Part shown: one piece after another, positions 22,480 to 33,785 of the stretch
Layout of the letters: every line of letters begins with the position of its first letter
Position numbering within the stretch: position 1 is the first letter of the stretch
NCBI GenBank assembly: GCA_030762935.1
Contig: CM060900.1
Location: 107,660,620 to 107,724,619 of the forward strand
Length of the DNA stretch: 64,000 nucleotides
Origin: Hymenopus coronatus
Taxonomy: Eukaryota > Arthropoda > Insecta > Mantodea > Hymenopodidae
Direction of reading: 5' to 3'
Notes under the pieces: model-generated
Seen by the model: only the letters and a program-made list of their open reading frames with translations
Databases searched by the model: none
Told to the model about the DNA's origin: nothing
Position numbers and translations under genes: made by a program

Positions 22480-22640
22480 TTGTTTTTCTACATAATCGGT
22501 GTGTAGGATAGGAATTACAGACTGAAAAGTTCCCTGCCTTATCGGCATTTGCAACCGGACGGAGACCGGCGGATGAATGGCCAGATCCTTGCTATGGCAC
22601 TGGATTTTTCATTCTGACCCTACCAATCCATAGAATTCTT
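22480..22640. repeat. two rearranged SINE-5 fragments in opposite orientation
   Basis: 22480-22570 matches the minus orientation (GGATAGGAATTACAGACTG, ACCGGACGGAGACCGG); 22585-22640 matches the plus orientation (GCTATGGCACTGGATTTTTC, CCTACCAATCCA) of the copy at 32.1 kb. A head-to-head rearrangement or two separate insertions would explain it. Confidence 0.55.
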
Positions 22641-22748
22641 CAGATAAACATAATGAAGCTGAAATTAGGCAACATTTACTATTTTAAAACACTCCAAAAA
22701 TGGCAAGATCAAATAAAAGCTATTTGTTTGTTTTTCTCTACATTTATT

Positions 22749-22973
22749 TGTGGTAGTGTTTAACGCCCACTTTTACTACTTGTGGCACCGTAGGCGATGA
22801 CACTGGTGATACATGGAATGAAGATGGAGCACCGGTGGAATACGATGGCGGGAGAAACCGGAGAACCCGGAGAAAACCCGCCCACGAATCTCACATGCGG
22901 TCGCTTCGGATCGAACCCGGGTCGTCTAGGTGAGAGGCGAGTGGTCTACCCACTCGTCCACCGCGCGGCCTTT
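22749..22973 (-). repeat. SINE-1, copy 4 (full length, best tRNA head)
   Basis: The minus strand begins GGCCGCGCGGTGGACGAGTG, continues GGTAGACCACTCGCC and CGACCCGGGTTCGATCC, giving a clean B box (GGTTCGATCC) and a good A box. Body and tail as in other copies. TACATTTATT (22739-22748) and TATATTTATT (22974-22983) form a 10-bp target-site duplication with one mismatch, which fixes both ends. Confidence 0.93.
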
Positions 22974-23211
22974 TATATTTATTCCCGCTAAAATAGTTAA
23001 TATGAGTGGTTAAGTAGTTTTTTCTCTTCCTCATGTTTTGTCGTTGTTATAGGACACAGTGCAAACATAGTGGATAATTAAAAACTACTGGGCCTCAAGT
23101 ACTAAAACTGGCATGTTAAGCTTACAAATTCTAGAGATTCTATCAACCTACATAAATATATTATTGCTTTACATGATACTGTTGCATTATATCAGTAAAA
23201 TAACTCCATAA

Positions 23212-23516
23212 CAGGCGTCCCAACTGCCCCCTATTTGGCGTGCAGATATCCCTTGGTGCGTTAAGAGCTGCAGAACTCAACGGTGCTATTTCAACTTAAA
23301 ACCCGACAGTGGAGAACTGGACGAGAGCGAATTTCGTTTTACCCCTCGCAGTTAGCGCGACCCGCTAATAGCCCCGTTGATAGCAGGACGTGTAAAGGGT
23401 CTCGCCAGTTTTCCACTGACAGGTTTTAACTTGAAATAGCTCCGTTGAGTTCTAAAACTCTTTTAACACAAAAGACATATCTGCACACGACAAACATGCG
23501 GCAGTTGTGCCACCTA
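23212..23516. mobile_element. 305-bp palindromic foldback MITE
   Basis: The first and last roughly 110 bp are imperfect inverted repeats. Left arm: CAGGCGTCCCAACTGCC, GTGCAGATATCCCTT, AGAACTCAACGGTGCTATTT, AGTGGAGAACTGG. Right arm, complemented: TAGGTGGCACAACTGCC, GTGCAGATATGTCTT, AGAACTCAACGGAGCTATTT, AGTGGAAAACTGG. YAGG ends and length suit a non-autonomous hAT-type element, but the flanks give no clear 8-bp duplication. One arm of a second copy lies at 9742-9866. Confidence 0.88.
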
Positions 23517-24380
23517 GTATAGAATATGTATGTTAAAAGTCATACTTTGAGTTTTATTATTCATATTTTTATGGACCTTTTGTTTATAAATACATGCGCA
23601 TTTCCTAATTTTAGTCAAAGAAATCCGCCATTTATAATAATAAGAATAGCAGCAAAAGGAAATAAATTTATTTTGAGCAACAGCACATCGTATTTGCAAC
23701 CCCAGGAGAGGGCGCAAACAGACCACCCACTACGCTGTTTCGTATCTATACGAGAGCGCATGCGCAACTCAAGGCTCTTTTGTTATTATTAACGAAAGAA
23801 AGAGATAACCACGAAGCAGTTTATTTTCTTGTTTCCTGGATCTAAGGTGACACAATTGGTCTCCGTTTTTTTCCACGGAGTATGTTATTGACGCGAACTA
23901 AGGATGCCTTAGGAATAATTCATTTCCGCATCCTTCAAATCGTCACCTGGTAACAGAAAAGCATGAAACAGACGCGAAAGTTCGTAAGATAAAAAAGGAG
24001 GTATTAATCCTGGATATAACAGCTTATTAAATATGTTGAGACTCATACTTTACAGGGCTTCCTCAAAGGTTTTTCCTCTTAACTTCCTGTGGATAGGTAT
24101 TAAAATAACCGGTTATTCTTTGTATTTGCTCACCTCTTATTGGTTTTTTAAGAGGACGGAATATTTTCTAGCTACATGATGTTAAATATTTAAGTTTTAG
24201 TACGCTCAGCCCCCCAACTATTAAACCTACAATGACAACATTTGGAGATAGTATTTTCTATACATTTTACCACAAATTAAAATGAAGTATCTATTACTCA
24301 TTGGGCTTGTTTTTCTCCGAATGTAGAAAATTACATCATATTTCAAAGTTAGTAGAGTTTCTCTCTCTACACGTACATAC
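23517..24380. other. no recognised feature
   Basis: AT-rich stretch. An 88-codon frame (23526-23792, plus) and its antisense shadow have no motif. Confidence 0.5.
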
Positions 24381-24384
24381 TATT

Positions 24385-25235
24385 CACATTGTATGTAGAG
24401 AAGGAATTGTTTTCCACGCAAAAAGATGTGAGTAATCAGAAAAATGTATGTTTTGAAGTCTCCTGAATTCCAAAAAATATTTTTAATAAATGTCCTTGTG
24501 TGCCTGTGAAGAGCATAGCTCAAAAACGAAAAGACTGTTAAATATCAACTAGGTATTTAAATGTAGTATCTTCCAAGGATGCGACACAAAGGTTTTCAAG
24601 AATATCCCCACACCCCAAACTTCTCGTTACCTCGAGAGACTTTTGAAAATGTTGCTTTTCTCAAAAATGGATCTAACGCTTTTATTAAAGTACCGCATAT
24701 TACGGATATTTCCATCACAAATAAACTTATACCTTGTGTTTTTAGGAGTAGCATCTGAGGGCTGCTTTTTATGGATAAATTTTACATAACTGATGAGCCA
24801 AAAGACAAAGACCAAAAACACACTACATAAAATACAGGTCTCGTTAAAACGCTCATTTATGTATTCTATATTGTTATAGAGTTAACCGTTTCCAAGATAT
24901 TCCGTGTTATTTGTTTCAATTTTAAATATTCTAAATTTTTCTCCAACTGGGAATCATCTTTCGTTTCATCTCCCTTTTTTCAATTCATGCAAAGCAACCA
25001 GAAATTCAATTGTTCCCATAGTGACTTGATTTTAAAAGATTTGACTTTCGCTTTAGCCTAGTGTATTCCTTTATTTCCCTTCTGCTTAAAAATAAGTAAT
25101 AATAAGAAAATGTCTGCTCATATTTATCTCGATTAGTATGATATAGATAAAGGAATAATTTTTTAATTTTTTTTTTTTTTTTTGTAGAACAGGTAGAGCA
25201 ATTCCTGTGAATAAAATACATTAGATTTTTAAGCC
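24385..25235 (-). repeat. repeat family A, copy 4 (full length)
   Basis: Starts with the palindrome-bearing end (CATACTATTCACATTGTATG then AGAGAAGGAATTGT) and runs through GGTATTTAAATGTAGTATC, CTCAAAAATGGATCTAACG, GCCTAGTGTATTCCTTTATT to a poly-T variant and ACATTAGATTTTT. Confidence 0.9.
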
Positions 25236-25689
25236 AAAGCTTACATTTAACCAATAAATTCCTGTGTTTAACAGAAAGAGCAGTTCAGTATGAATCACCG
25301 TTGCAAAATGAAGTTTCTGTATGGAGCAGTTTTCGCACTGAGCACACCTGAAGTTCTAAAAGCATTGAACGGAGCAAAATTGTTAAGTAAAACCAACTAG
25401 TAAGAAAAGGGTTGAAGGAGTTTAGTTAATTGGTATTAATTGGACTTCCAATGGTAGTTCAAAGCTGAAATTTCAGAATCTTACTCTCAAAATGTCAAAT
25501 CACAAGAATCATCAATAAAGCAAATTTTGAAAATTTTAAACAACATCCAGGTATTCGGTCCCATTAAAAAGTATAAGTCATCTGAAATGTAATAAGGAAT
25601 GAAAGAATATAATATTTATAAAACGATATTTTAAATACATTTGGATATAGAGCTATACACGTAAAAATATTTTACAGGCGACAACTGAT
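25236..25689. other. no recognised feature
   Basis: AT-rich stretch between repeats A and C; no frame or repeat identified. Confidence 0.45.
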
Positions 25690-26284
25690 GTAATAGGGGC
25701 GACAGAAGTTTGTGATATTTTCTTTGTTTTTAGCGAATTTGGTAAAACATATGATTTTTTAATACTTTGTACAAATAATTCACCATATTTTCGGTATTTG
25801 TCTCCCCTACACTCGTTACCTACAACTCGTGGCACGCCATTTTAAAACGTTCCTCTGGCTAAATGACTCTCATATTAAACTTTAAAGCCATTTGCTTAGC
25901 TTCAATTCTTTTGTTTCCTTTCCATGTTCAAAATCTTCTACCACAAAAATACAGCTAGAGGACTTAAAAATGTTCCCAAAGTGCAAAATGTTTGTAATAA
26001 AATGTCTGGTTTGGGATTTTTGTATTGTTTGTGTATTAGTTTTAAGGAATCATGCGCTGTGTTTTACAGATTTGACTACCCTATTACCTAAAATTATATA
26101 TTTTTTAAAAAAATAATACCCACTATAGGAAAATTTCAACCAGATGATTTGTTGCATAGGTATTTGTGAATATTATTTTAAAAACAGTGTGCTTAGCTCA
26201 TTATCTGTAAGTGATGCTAATAAAAATTGATAAGGTAATTAATATATTCAGATTGAAATCAGATATTTGATTTAAACTTGGCAC
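25690..26284 (+). repeat. repeat family C, copy 2
   Basis: GGGGCGACAGAAG start, GCCATTTTAAAACGTT, CTAAATGACT, CTTTAAAGCCATTT and GGAAAATTTCAACC align with copy 1 at 2.7 kb. It is again followed by a 5'-truncated repeat A. Confidence 0.65.
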
Positions 26285-26625
26285 GAATACAAAAATCAAC
26301 TAGAATAAAATGCTCCTCAGAGGCTATTTACAGAAAATTCAAAATATATATTTTATTTGTGTTGTTAAAAGCTTTAGTGTACGATATTTCCTTGGAAGAT
26401 GATAAACTTAAATACCAAGTTTGGCATTTAACGGTCTTTTAGTTTTTGAGATATGTTGTCCACAGACACAGACACAGACACACGGACCTTTTTTTTCTAA
26501 AAACTCTTTATTCTTAGTTAAGGGGTTTCAATACTTCTGGTGAAATATTGATATCGAATTTTTGGGTGCAATACAATACCTTCTCTGTACACTATGTACA
26601 TAGTATGTGTAGAGAAAGTAAAAAT
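26285..26625 (+). repeat. repeat family A, copy 5 (5' truncated)
   Basis: Starts near CAGAGGCTATTTACAGAAAA and keeps the distal end ACCTTCTCTGTACACTATG, GTACATAGTATGTGTAGAG, AAAGTAAAAA. Shortly after, at 26658-26670, the sequence reads GGTGTCCCCTTAA, resembling a TTAA-element end. Confidence 0.85.
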
Positions 26626-26935
26626 TGAAGCCCTAGCTTTAATACTTTAGAAAGTGTTATCTCTTTGGTGTCCCCTTAAGTCCAAATTAAAATAATAAAA
26701 CTGAATATAATGAATACAGTCAATAGTATTTTTCTGCACAAGTACAGGCGATTCATTTGCTGAATGCTTGCTTCTTTTCAGAAGATGTCTTCTTCTCTGT
26801 ATGCGAACTGTTTCGCTTAATACTCTTTCTGATGCAGAGAGCGGAAATTGAGGCAGTATAAATAAATGTACTAGGTGCTTGGAATAGGCTTTTTAACTGT
26901 TGTCTTTATAATATGTAAAATCGTTCTATACGTAT
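26626..26935. other. no recognised feature apart from GGTGTCCCCTTAA
   Basis: Contains the possible TTAA-type element end at 26658-26670; otherwise unassigned. Confidence 0.45.
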
Positions 26936-26939
26936 CTTT

Positions 26940-27665
26940 AACAAATTATTGTTAAAAATATTCTTCTATTTACTACATTCTAATCGAGATATAATAGGTC
27001 TTATTATTTGCTTCTTTGTAAGTAGAAGGGAAATAAGGGAATACACTAGGCTAAAGTGATAGTCAAATTTGTTGAAAAGCTGGTTGCCATGTGGTTCAAA
27101 TCCGTTTCTTTGCATGACCAGGAGTTGACAAATTCCCGAATGACAAGGAATATCTCGGAAATTGTCTACTCCACAAAAAAATCTATTATAAGACATCAAT
27201 TGTTGGTTTTAACGAGATGTATATTATTTGTGTAGTAAGTTTTTGTCTATCTCTTATGGTTTACCAGTTATGCAACATTCAGCAAAAGCAATCAGAATAA
27301 GATATAAATTTTATTTGTCAGGTAAATATCTTTAATATGCTGTATTTCAATCAAGAATTTTAGAAACATTTTTGAGAAAATAATGTTCTAAATTTCTTCC
27401 ATGGAAAGTGTAGTTTACGGTGGCGAGATTTCTCTTAAAATCATGTCGCATCCTTGAAATATGCTTAACTTAAATACGAATAAATATTTCATTAATGTTT
27501 CGTTTTTGAGTTATCGTGTTCACACACGCGCACACACTCACGGACCTTTTTCTAAAAATGCTTTCTTGCATACGGGGAAGCCTAAAACATGTATTTCCGG
27601 TGAAATCTCGATATAGAAGTTTTAGATGGAGTGCAGCACCTTCTCTATCTATGAGAAAGTAAAAA
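26940..27665 (+). repeat. repeat family A, copy 6
   Basis: AATCGAGATATAATAGG, AGTAGAAGGGAAATAAGGG, GTAAGTTTTTGTCTATCTC, GTGAAATCTCGATATAGAAG, ACCTTCTCTATC. The palindrome at the distal end is shortened to TCTATCTATGAGA. Proximal end slightly truncated. Confidence 0.88.
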
Positions 27666-27976
27666 ATTAAAAATAGGTGGATACTAGAATAAAAAACATA
27701 AAACAAGCGATTTAATGTCCTAACATGATTGAATATGCTATGGTGACAAAACAAATGCGTTTCACAATTGACAGGGATACCCACAATTACAGATTAAGGT
27801 TAAACATCATTGCTGTAGTTGGGCCCACAATAAATACAGAAGGCTGTTTCCGATAGCTGGAAAAAAAAAATTCCAAGAGTGTTGTGGTACTACTGTTTGC
27901 AAGCTAAAGTAAACGCTTTGCACGATAAGCATACATCATTCCAGTCTTGCCTGCCTAGATCAGCATATGCTGGCAG

Positions 27977-30490
27977 TAGAGCCCGGATTTTTATGTAATT
28001 ACATATTTTATATCCTGCATAATATTTCAATGAGAAGTAAAAATGTTGGTGAATTACGTCATTTGGGACTCCCTTATAAATTTTTATTTTACATTGTTTT
28101 ACATATTTTGCACATTTCTACATATTTTAACGTTGTTACATAAAACGTACATATTTTCTGGGTTTCGTTACATTGTATTATTTTTTAAAAAATATTGCAG
28201 TCACATTATAAACTACTGTTTTCACAAGTTTTGCTGAAAGCAACAAAAATCAATCTGCAAAACAGGATGCAAATTAAATTAAGAAGGGATAATAACCGCC
28301 TCGCCTCGTTCTGACTGTTGTCCGTTTATATCAAAGCAGGTGCCGCTCGACAATGTGGACCTCCAGTGTCACGTTTCTCGTAGCGCTTTGGGCATTTACA
28401 AGGACTGGAGAAATTGATTGTTACCATTGTCGCGGTAGTCGGCATCTTGTAATATAATAGTTGCGATGAAACAAAGTGAGTCACTGGATAACCATCAAAA
28501 TGTAGCGAGGCGATAATGCTGCAGTTAGTTTCTTGCAAGTCTTGGTAAAATGGCACCAATTGCGTCCTCGCTATCCTGCAAGTTGATTCATGGGTGAAAT
28601 TAGATAGCGCCTTTACAGCAGACGGAAAAATAATAGTGTGTCAAGCATGCTGTAAAAGAATTGGCTGTTCCATGAAATCTCAATCGGAACAACATATCAA
28701 GAGTGCTCTTCACATACGCAACAAACACCTATAGTCTTCTAGAAAGCAAGTTCTGTTGACAGAAATGAAACAGCAACAGCCCGGAAATGATTATTTTAAT
28801 GACCTGTGCAGTGCAAAGGTTGCAGCTAATATTCTGTGACATAAACTTCAAATTCCTCAATTTCCCTCCTTTCTAGAAAAATATTGCAGGAAGGTTATTC
28901 CTGACGACTCTACTCTGAGGAAAAAGTATCTTCATGTGTATTATAAAGAAGCAGTTGCTCATATACGGAACGAAATTGGAGACTCCTGTAATTGTTTGGC
29001 CGTCGAAGAAATTACAAATGATGGGTCGGTACATAGCAAATTTAGTAGTAGGAAACTAGATTCCGAAAGTCCAGCAAAATCATTTCTAGTCTGTTGCAAT
29101 GTGTTAGAACAAACAAATCATTCTACAATTACAAGATTCGTAAATGATGGGATGAAGATTCTGTGGCCAAAAGGTGTGTGTGAGGAAAATGTTTTAATTA
29201 TGTATTCAGATGCCGCAGCGTATATGATTAAAGCTGCTACTGCTCTTAAGGTTTTCTGCCCAAATGTACTTCACTTCACCTGCTTGGTCCATGCATTGCA
29301 ACGTGTTGTTGAAGAAGTAATTTTCCCTGTGTGAATAAGTTGGTATCAGCAACAAAAAAGTTATTCGTGAAAGCACCGCACAGAACTCAGTGCTATAAAA
29401 ATCATCAACATGTCCCTTTGCCTCCTGAGCCAGTACCTACAAGATGGGTATGTGGTTAGAAGCTGTGAACTTCTATTGTGAACTTTTTGAAGGAGTCCGG
29501 TCAGTGGTGAACATGTTCTCTTCAGGAGTCGCTGTTTCGATACGTGAATCACAGGACATCTTTAAAGATCCGAAAGTTGAAAGATCCTGTGCTTACATCA
29601 AAAGTAACTTCGGCTGGTTGCCTAGCACCATCAAGCAGCTGCAGACATCAGGTTTAATGGAACGTGCATCACAGAAGCTTAGTGTAGCTGCAGGAGATGA
29701 AGGAGGGTAGGTGAAGATTTCAAAGCTGTGCTAAACAGGAATCCAGGGTACTCTACGCTTGTGTCCGTGTCTAAAGTGTTGAATTAACAAAACATTTCTC
29801 TGCAAATCAGATTCCTGTGCTAAAATATACTCCTGTTACTTCGTGTGACGTGGAGAGGCGCTTCTCTGCTTATAATAACATTTTATCCGATAGGAGACAA
29901 ACATATACCCCTAAAAATATGGAAAAGTATATGGTTATTCACTCTACGTTGAAAGAAGCAAAAGACTCAAAATAAAAATGCCTGGTTCTTCATTGTATGT
30001 CAAGAGATAGAAAACTGAAAATGCATCCTCATTATAAAATGTAGCTAATTATTTTAAATTGATTGTTTCACAAATTCATAAATTGGTTCAGCATTTCATT
30101 CAACATTGCTTTACCGTCTAAAATTTAAGAAAAACAATTATGTGAAATGAGTAATTTTAATAAATATAATACAAAACACCCATTTCTTATTTCGTAATTA
30201 CCTACTTGAAAATAAATTTTAGGTAAATTCTGCATAAAACAAAATATTTTTCCTATAATTAATTCTGTATTTAGTATTTAAATGTCAACTCATTATAATT
30301 AACTTACGTACTTACAGAGCCATCAAATTACAAAATTCTGGGTAATTTGTAGTCTGCATTTAGATTTGAGGTGGTAAACTTAGCATTTAGAATATTACAT
30401 AATTTTACATATTTTGTTGATATTACATATTTAATTACATATATATGTACATATTTCACACCTTGATATTACATAAAAATCCGGGCTTTA
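27977..30490 (+). mobile_element. hAT transposon with TIRs and 8-bp TSD
   Basis: 2514 bp. Left end TAGAGCCCGGATTTTTATGT and right end, complemented, TAAAGCCCGGATTTTTATGT are inverted repeats of at least 22 bp. Flanks are GCTGGCAG (27969-27976) and GCTAGCAG (30491-30498), an 8-bp duplication with one mismatch, the hAT hallmark. It encodes a decayed transposase (28555-29975). The target is the Tc1/mariner-like relic around it; removing the element and one flank restores a sequence alignable to 46.6 kb. Confidence 0.93.
28555..29975 (+). pseudogene. hAT transposase (CGBP1-like BED/hAT type), decayed
   Basis: hAT transposases excise and insert elements with 8-bp duplications. N-terminus: zinc-binding pattern IVCQACCKRIG followed by HIKSALHIRNKH (C2..H2, as in CGG-binding-protein-like hAT proteins). 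Middle (28936-29334, 132 codons open): CNCLAVEEITNDG, LIMYSDAAAYMIKAA with a plausible catalytic aspartate, and LHFTCLVHALQRVVEE, the conserved C-x2-H motif. Then W-rich LEAVNFYCELFEGVRSVV (29444-29710) and the C-terminal hAT dimerisation motif TSCDVERRFSAYNNILSDR near 29835-29890. Several frameshifts and stops separate these parts, so it is dead. Confidence 0.9.
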
Positions 30491-31064
30491 GCTAGCAGCA
30501 ATAATGCCGAAGGAAATCGAACCTTTTTGGGAAGGCTTCATTTTCGCCCTTTCCAATGCGCAAACTACGGTTATTCCACTATAACTGAGATGTGCAAGAA
30601 GTTAAATTACTTTTTTTCCCAGAAATAAGAAAGCCCTCTGTACAATAAAAGGGGAAAACGGCGCATGGTGTGGATTTCAAATGGAAAGAAACAGGCAAAC
30701 CCTGTACAGGCAAACTAGGTATACTTGAAGAAAGTCAACATATTTGTCTGAGAGGAACCCAGTCAAACAATGAGCCATTGCATACGAGTAAGGAACATCG
30801 CCAACAACTGTAACACCATAATCAAAAGGGATTTGAACATGCAAATGTGTCATGATGCGAGAGTTCACAAATTGTTGCCTCGTCACGTTTCAGACCATCG
30901 TACAAACAGTAGGTAACTGTATGAGAGACGTCTGGCACGAGAAAGATGGAAATTTGTTGTTACATTGGATGAGGCATACGTTTATCTCAATACAAGAAAC
31001 TCCAAGCAATTTACTACCACCCAAAGACAGAGAAACATTTAAAAAAAAAGTCTGCAAGCAAACT

Positions 31065-32100
31065 GTTCTTATAACACATTATTCTTCTGTTTACAGCATG
31101 CTATACGAAATAAATATTAACACAATTGTTCTTACGACTTAGTTCCTTATAAGCAGAAGGGAAATAAGGGAATATACCAGGTTAAAGTGATAATCAAATC
31201 TTTTAAGGGGACACAGTCGCAATTTTTTAAAAACAAATAGTATTGCTTTAATAACAAGTAGATACCCTTGTGCACAGTGTACTATATTTTGCTTTTGTAA
31301 GGTACGTAACTGATATTTAAATTTGAAATACTAAAACTTGGTGCATGTAGAATGCCCTACATTTTAAACTTTAAGCTGTGTTTTCCTAAACATACAATTT
31401 TCAATATGAAGGTTCTTTTTTATTCAAAACTATTACGAATACAAGCATAACATTTTGTACACAGCTTTATAATGCTAATATTCTCAATTCTTTGCAAATA
31501 GAATTTCAAAATATACATTTTTATGAGTTTTATATGTCTAAACTTTTGGGGGAAAAGGAAGGTACGTCATTTATTTTAAAAATTTGGAAATTTAGAAATT
31601 ACAAACTTGAAGCAAGTTAGTCAAAAATTCTTTAAAAATAAACAAAATAAATAAAAATATTTTATATACTTTTGCAAAATTTCTATGTTGCAAGTAGAAA
31701 AATTTTGGAAATAATATAAGTTTTCAATATTAGACCCAAATAAGTGACTGTCCCTCCTTAAAAGCACATCAATATGTAAACAATTGAAGCTCCGTTCACT
31801 TTGCATTTCCAGAAAAACAAAGGAGAGATGAAGGAGCCCCGTTAAAAATTGAAACCAATAACAAGGAATATCTCGGAAACAGTCAACCTTGCAACAAAAA
31901 TGTATAAGACATACATTGTGTGTTTTAACGAGATCTGCATTTTTTGTGTATCTCTTACGGTTTCCCAGTTAGGCAAAATTCATCCAGAGTGAACAGGTCT
32001 TCAGAAGCTTTTCCAAGAAAATTTAGGATATGCATTTTATTTTGATGTCAATAGCTTTAACATAGGGTATTTTAATCAAAATCGTTAGAGCTCAGTGGTT
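31065..32100 (+). repeat. repeat family A, copy 7 (interrupted)
   Basis: AGCAGAAGGGAAATAAGGG, GTGATAATCAAATC, then a 551-bp TTAA element (31207-31757), then AATTGAAGCTCCGTTC, ATCTCGGAAACAGTC, ACGAGATCTGCAT and ATTTTAATCAAAATCGTTAG. The 3' part is replaced by SINE-5 at about 32090. Confidence 0.88.
31207..31757. mobile_element. TTAA-targeting MITE inside repeat A
   Basis: Interior flanked by TTAA on both sides (31203-31206 and 31758-31761). Ends are imperfect inverted repeats: GGGGACACAGTCGCAA and, complemented, GGAGGGACAGTCACTT. Other repeat A copies read CAAATCTTTTAAAAGC across this point, so the insertion duplicated exactly TTAA, as piggyBac-type elements do. AT-rich, no coding frame of note. 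Confidence 0.85.
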
Positions 32101-32215
32101 GAAGCAGTCGGCTAGACACTGTGGTTAAAATTCCGACTATGGCATCAATTTTTTCGATCTGTCTCTACCAATCCAGTTCCTGCCCTACACATAACTTGTG
32201 TGGATTTCTCTAAAT
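32090..32215 (+). repeat. SINE-5, copy on plus strand
   Basis: AGCTCAGTGGTTGAAGCAG (A box), TGGTTAAAATTCCGACTATGG (B box), CCTACACATAACTTGTGTGG. Same order as 22141-22330. Confidence 0.78.
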
Positions 32216-32229
32216 TTTAAATAGAAAAG

Positions 32230-33358
32230 TAAAAATTGTAGTTACAAATTATTAATTTGTATGCTGAAATTTGTAAGTCACACGGTCACGGCATATATCT
32301 TTGTGTTTAGAGCGTCCTGTATTGCTGTGTTAAATGGTACTGGTTTTTATGAATCACAGCAGAACTTTATAATTCAATGAACAGTGTAAAATATTACCAT
32401 TAAAAAGAATTGGGAATGTAACATGGGAAAATTTAACAAAAATAACACAAAAATATAAAGTGAAAAACAAGTGCTTGAAATAACCGTAGATCAGAAAATG
32501 GCACTTATTTAGAAATAGGCGTGTTTAGGACTATCACACTTTTTATTTAGAGTTAAGCAACTGTGGTACGTGTAAATACAGATGAGGCACGCCTTTAATA
32601 AGGAAAATTCTGGTATATTCTGCCCTGAAACCTTTTCCCCCATTCATTTTACCTTTCAGTGCATTGTCCCCTTGGGCTGTTTTTCTTTTGGGCTTTGTTT
32701 CTGAAACAGCTACGTTGCTTATGTCCATTTTGTTTACAAACTTCGCAGGAAAACTCAAAAATGTGGGCCCGATCCCGCTACCCATCATGTTGAAAGTACA
32801 GTCTTCAGGTCGCATCCCAGGAACCGACATCATAAAAGACCCAGGTCACGCGAATGTGAAACCAGATCGCTTTTATCGCGTGAGCTAACTTTTAGGGAAG
32901 AGTGTGGGATAGATGGCTTACCCATCCGCAATGTGTAGCTGATGTTCCGTGTTGTAGATCCCCCCCCCCCACATAGGCTAATGGTGTGGTCCCTCCGGGA
33001 TACGCTTTTCCTCCATTACGAAGAGGTTGGAAGGTCTTGCGTTCGGAGTTTCCGGAGATTACCAACTCTTGATGCAGCTGACCTAATGGATGGACTTCCT
33101 CCCCTCCAGTGTTTTCTGCTGTTAAGGTTCTGTTCTCCATCTCTCTAACAGATGCCAGTATCAACTTGATCTTATGCTGTCTTAATTACGAAGTTTTTAA
33201 TCAAATGTAAGCACACATATAAGAAATAATATAAACTTAAGTTTAATAAATATCTTATTGTTACATTCTTTACCCACTATCATTTACTTTTAAATGCCTT
33301 CTAAAACTATTCTTACGCAAACCTATTTTACTTTATCTATTACGTGGAATAAGTAGGG
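32230..33358. other. unassigned, with overlapping 70-96-codon frames on both strands
   Basis: A 96-codon frame (32543-32833, minus) has a basic Gly/Lys-rich segment and a 90-codon frame (32892-33164, minus) is moderately GC-rich with a CCCCCCCCCC tract antisense. Neither shows a known motif. Either could be an exon or part of an unrecognised repeat. Confidence 0.35.
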
Positions 33359-33359
33359 G

Positions 33360-33785
33360 TAAAGTTGTATTCCACTCACAAATTAGAAATCGAGATTTCA
33401 CCTGAAATGTATGTTTTGCGCTCTTGAATAACAAGGTAATCATTTTATGGAAAAGGGTGCCTTTGTGTGACTGTCAACAGCATAACTCAAAAACAAAAGT
33501 TGTGGTAAATACCAAACTGGGAGGGGTAGATTTTCTTGAAAATCTTTGTGTCACATCGTTGGAAGATGTTCAACTTAAATACCAGGTTTGGTATTTAACT
33601 GACTTTTAGTTTTTGAGCTATGATACCTACAGGCATGCTCACGCTAACACGGACATGTTTCTAGAATGTTTTATTTGCATTCAGGGGGCCCAAAACACGT
33701 ATTGCCGGTGAAATCTCGATTCCGATATTTTTGGGTCTAATATAATACCATCTCTATTCACTATGTACATAGAGAAATTAAAAAA
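33360..33785. repeat. repeat family A, copy 8: inverted pair of distal ends
   Basis: 33360-33515 is the distal third of repeat A in minus orientation (GTATTCCACTC, GAGATTTCACCTGAAATG, AGCATAACTCAAAAACAAAA, TAAATACCAAACTGGG). 33517-33785 is the same part in plus orientation (ACTTAAATACCAGGTTTGG, GACTTTTAGTTTTTGAGC, GGTGAAATCTCGATTCC, CACTATGTACATAGAG). Together they make a roughly 425-bp palindrome with both outer ends being the same A terminus. Confidence 0.85.

Larger units (their letters stand above)
27846..31040 (+). mobile_element. Tc1/mariner-like relic interrupted by a hAT element
   Basis: 27846-27976 and 30499-31040 together match, in the opposite orientation, the relic at 45.4-46.9 kb: GTTGTGGTACTACTGTTTGC, CTTGCCTGCCTAGA, then after the hAT insertion GCCGAAGGAAATCGAACC, GAGATGTGCAAGAAG, GAAAGAAACAGGCAAACC. 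The reading (MPKEIEPFWEG, then AREFTNCCL-type and WHEKDGNLLLHWM pieces) is broken by many stops. It is a fragment; the catalytic half is missing. Confidence 0.75.
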
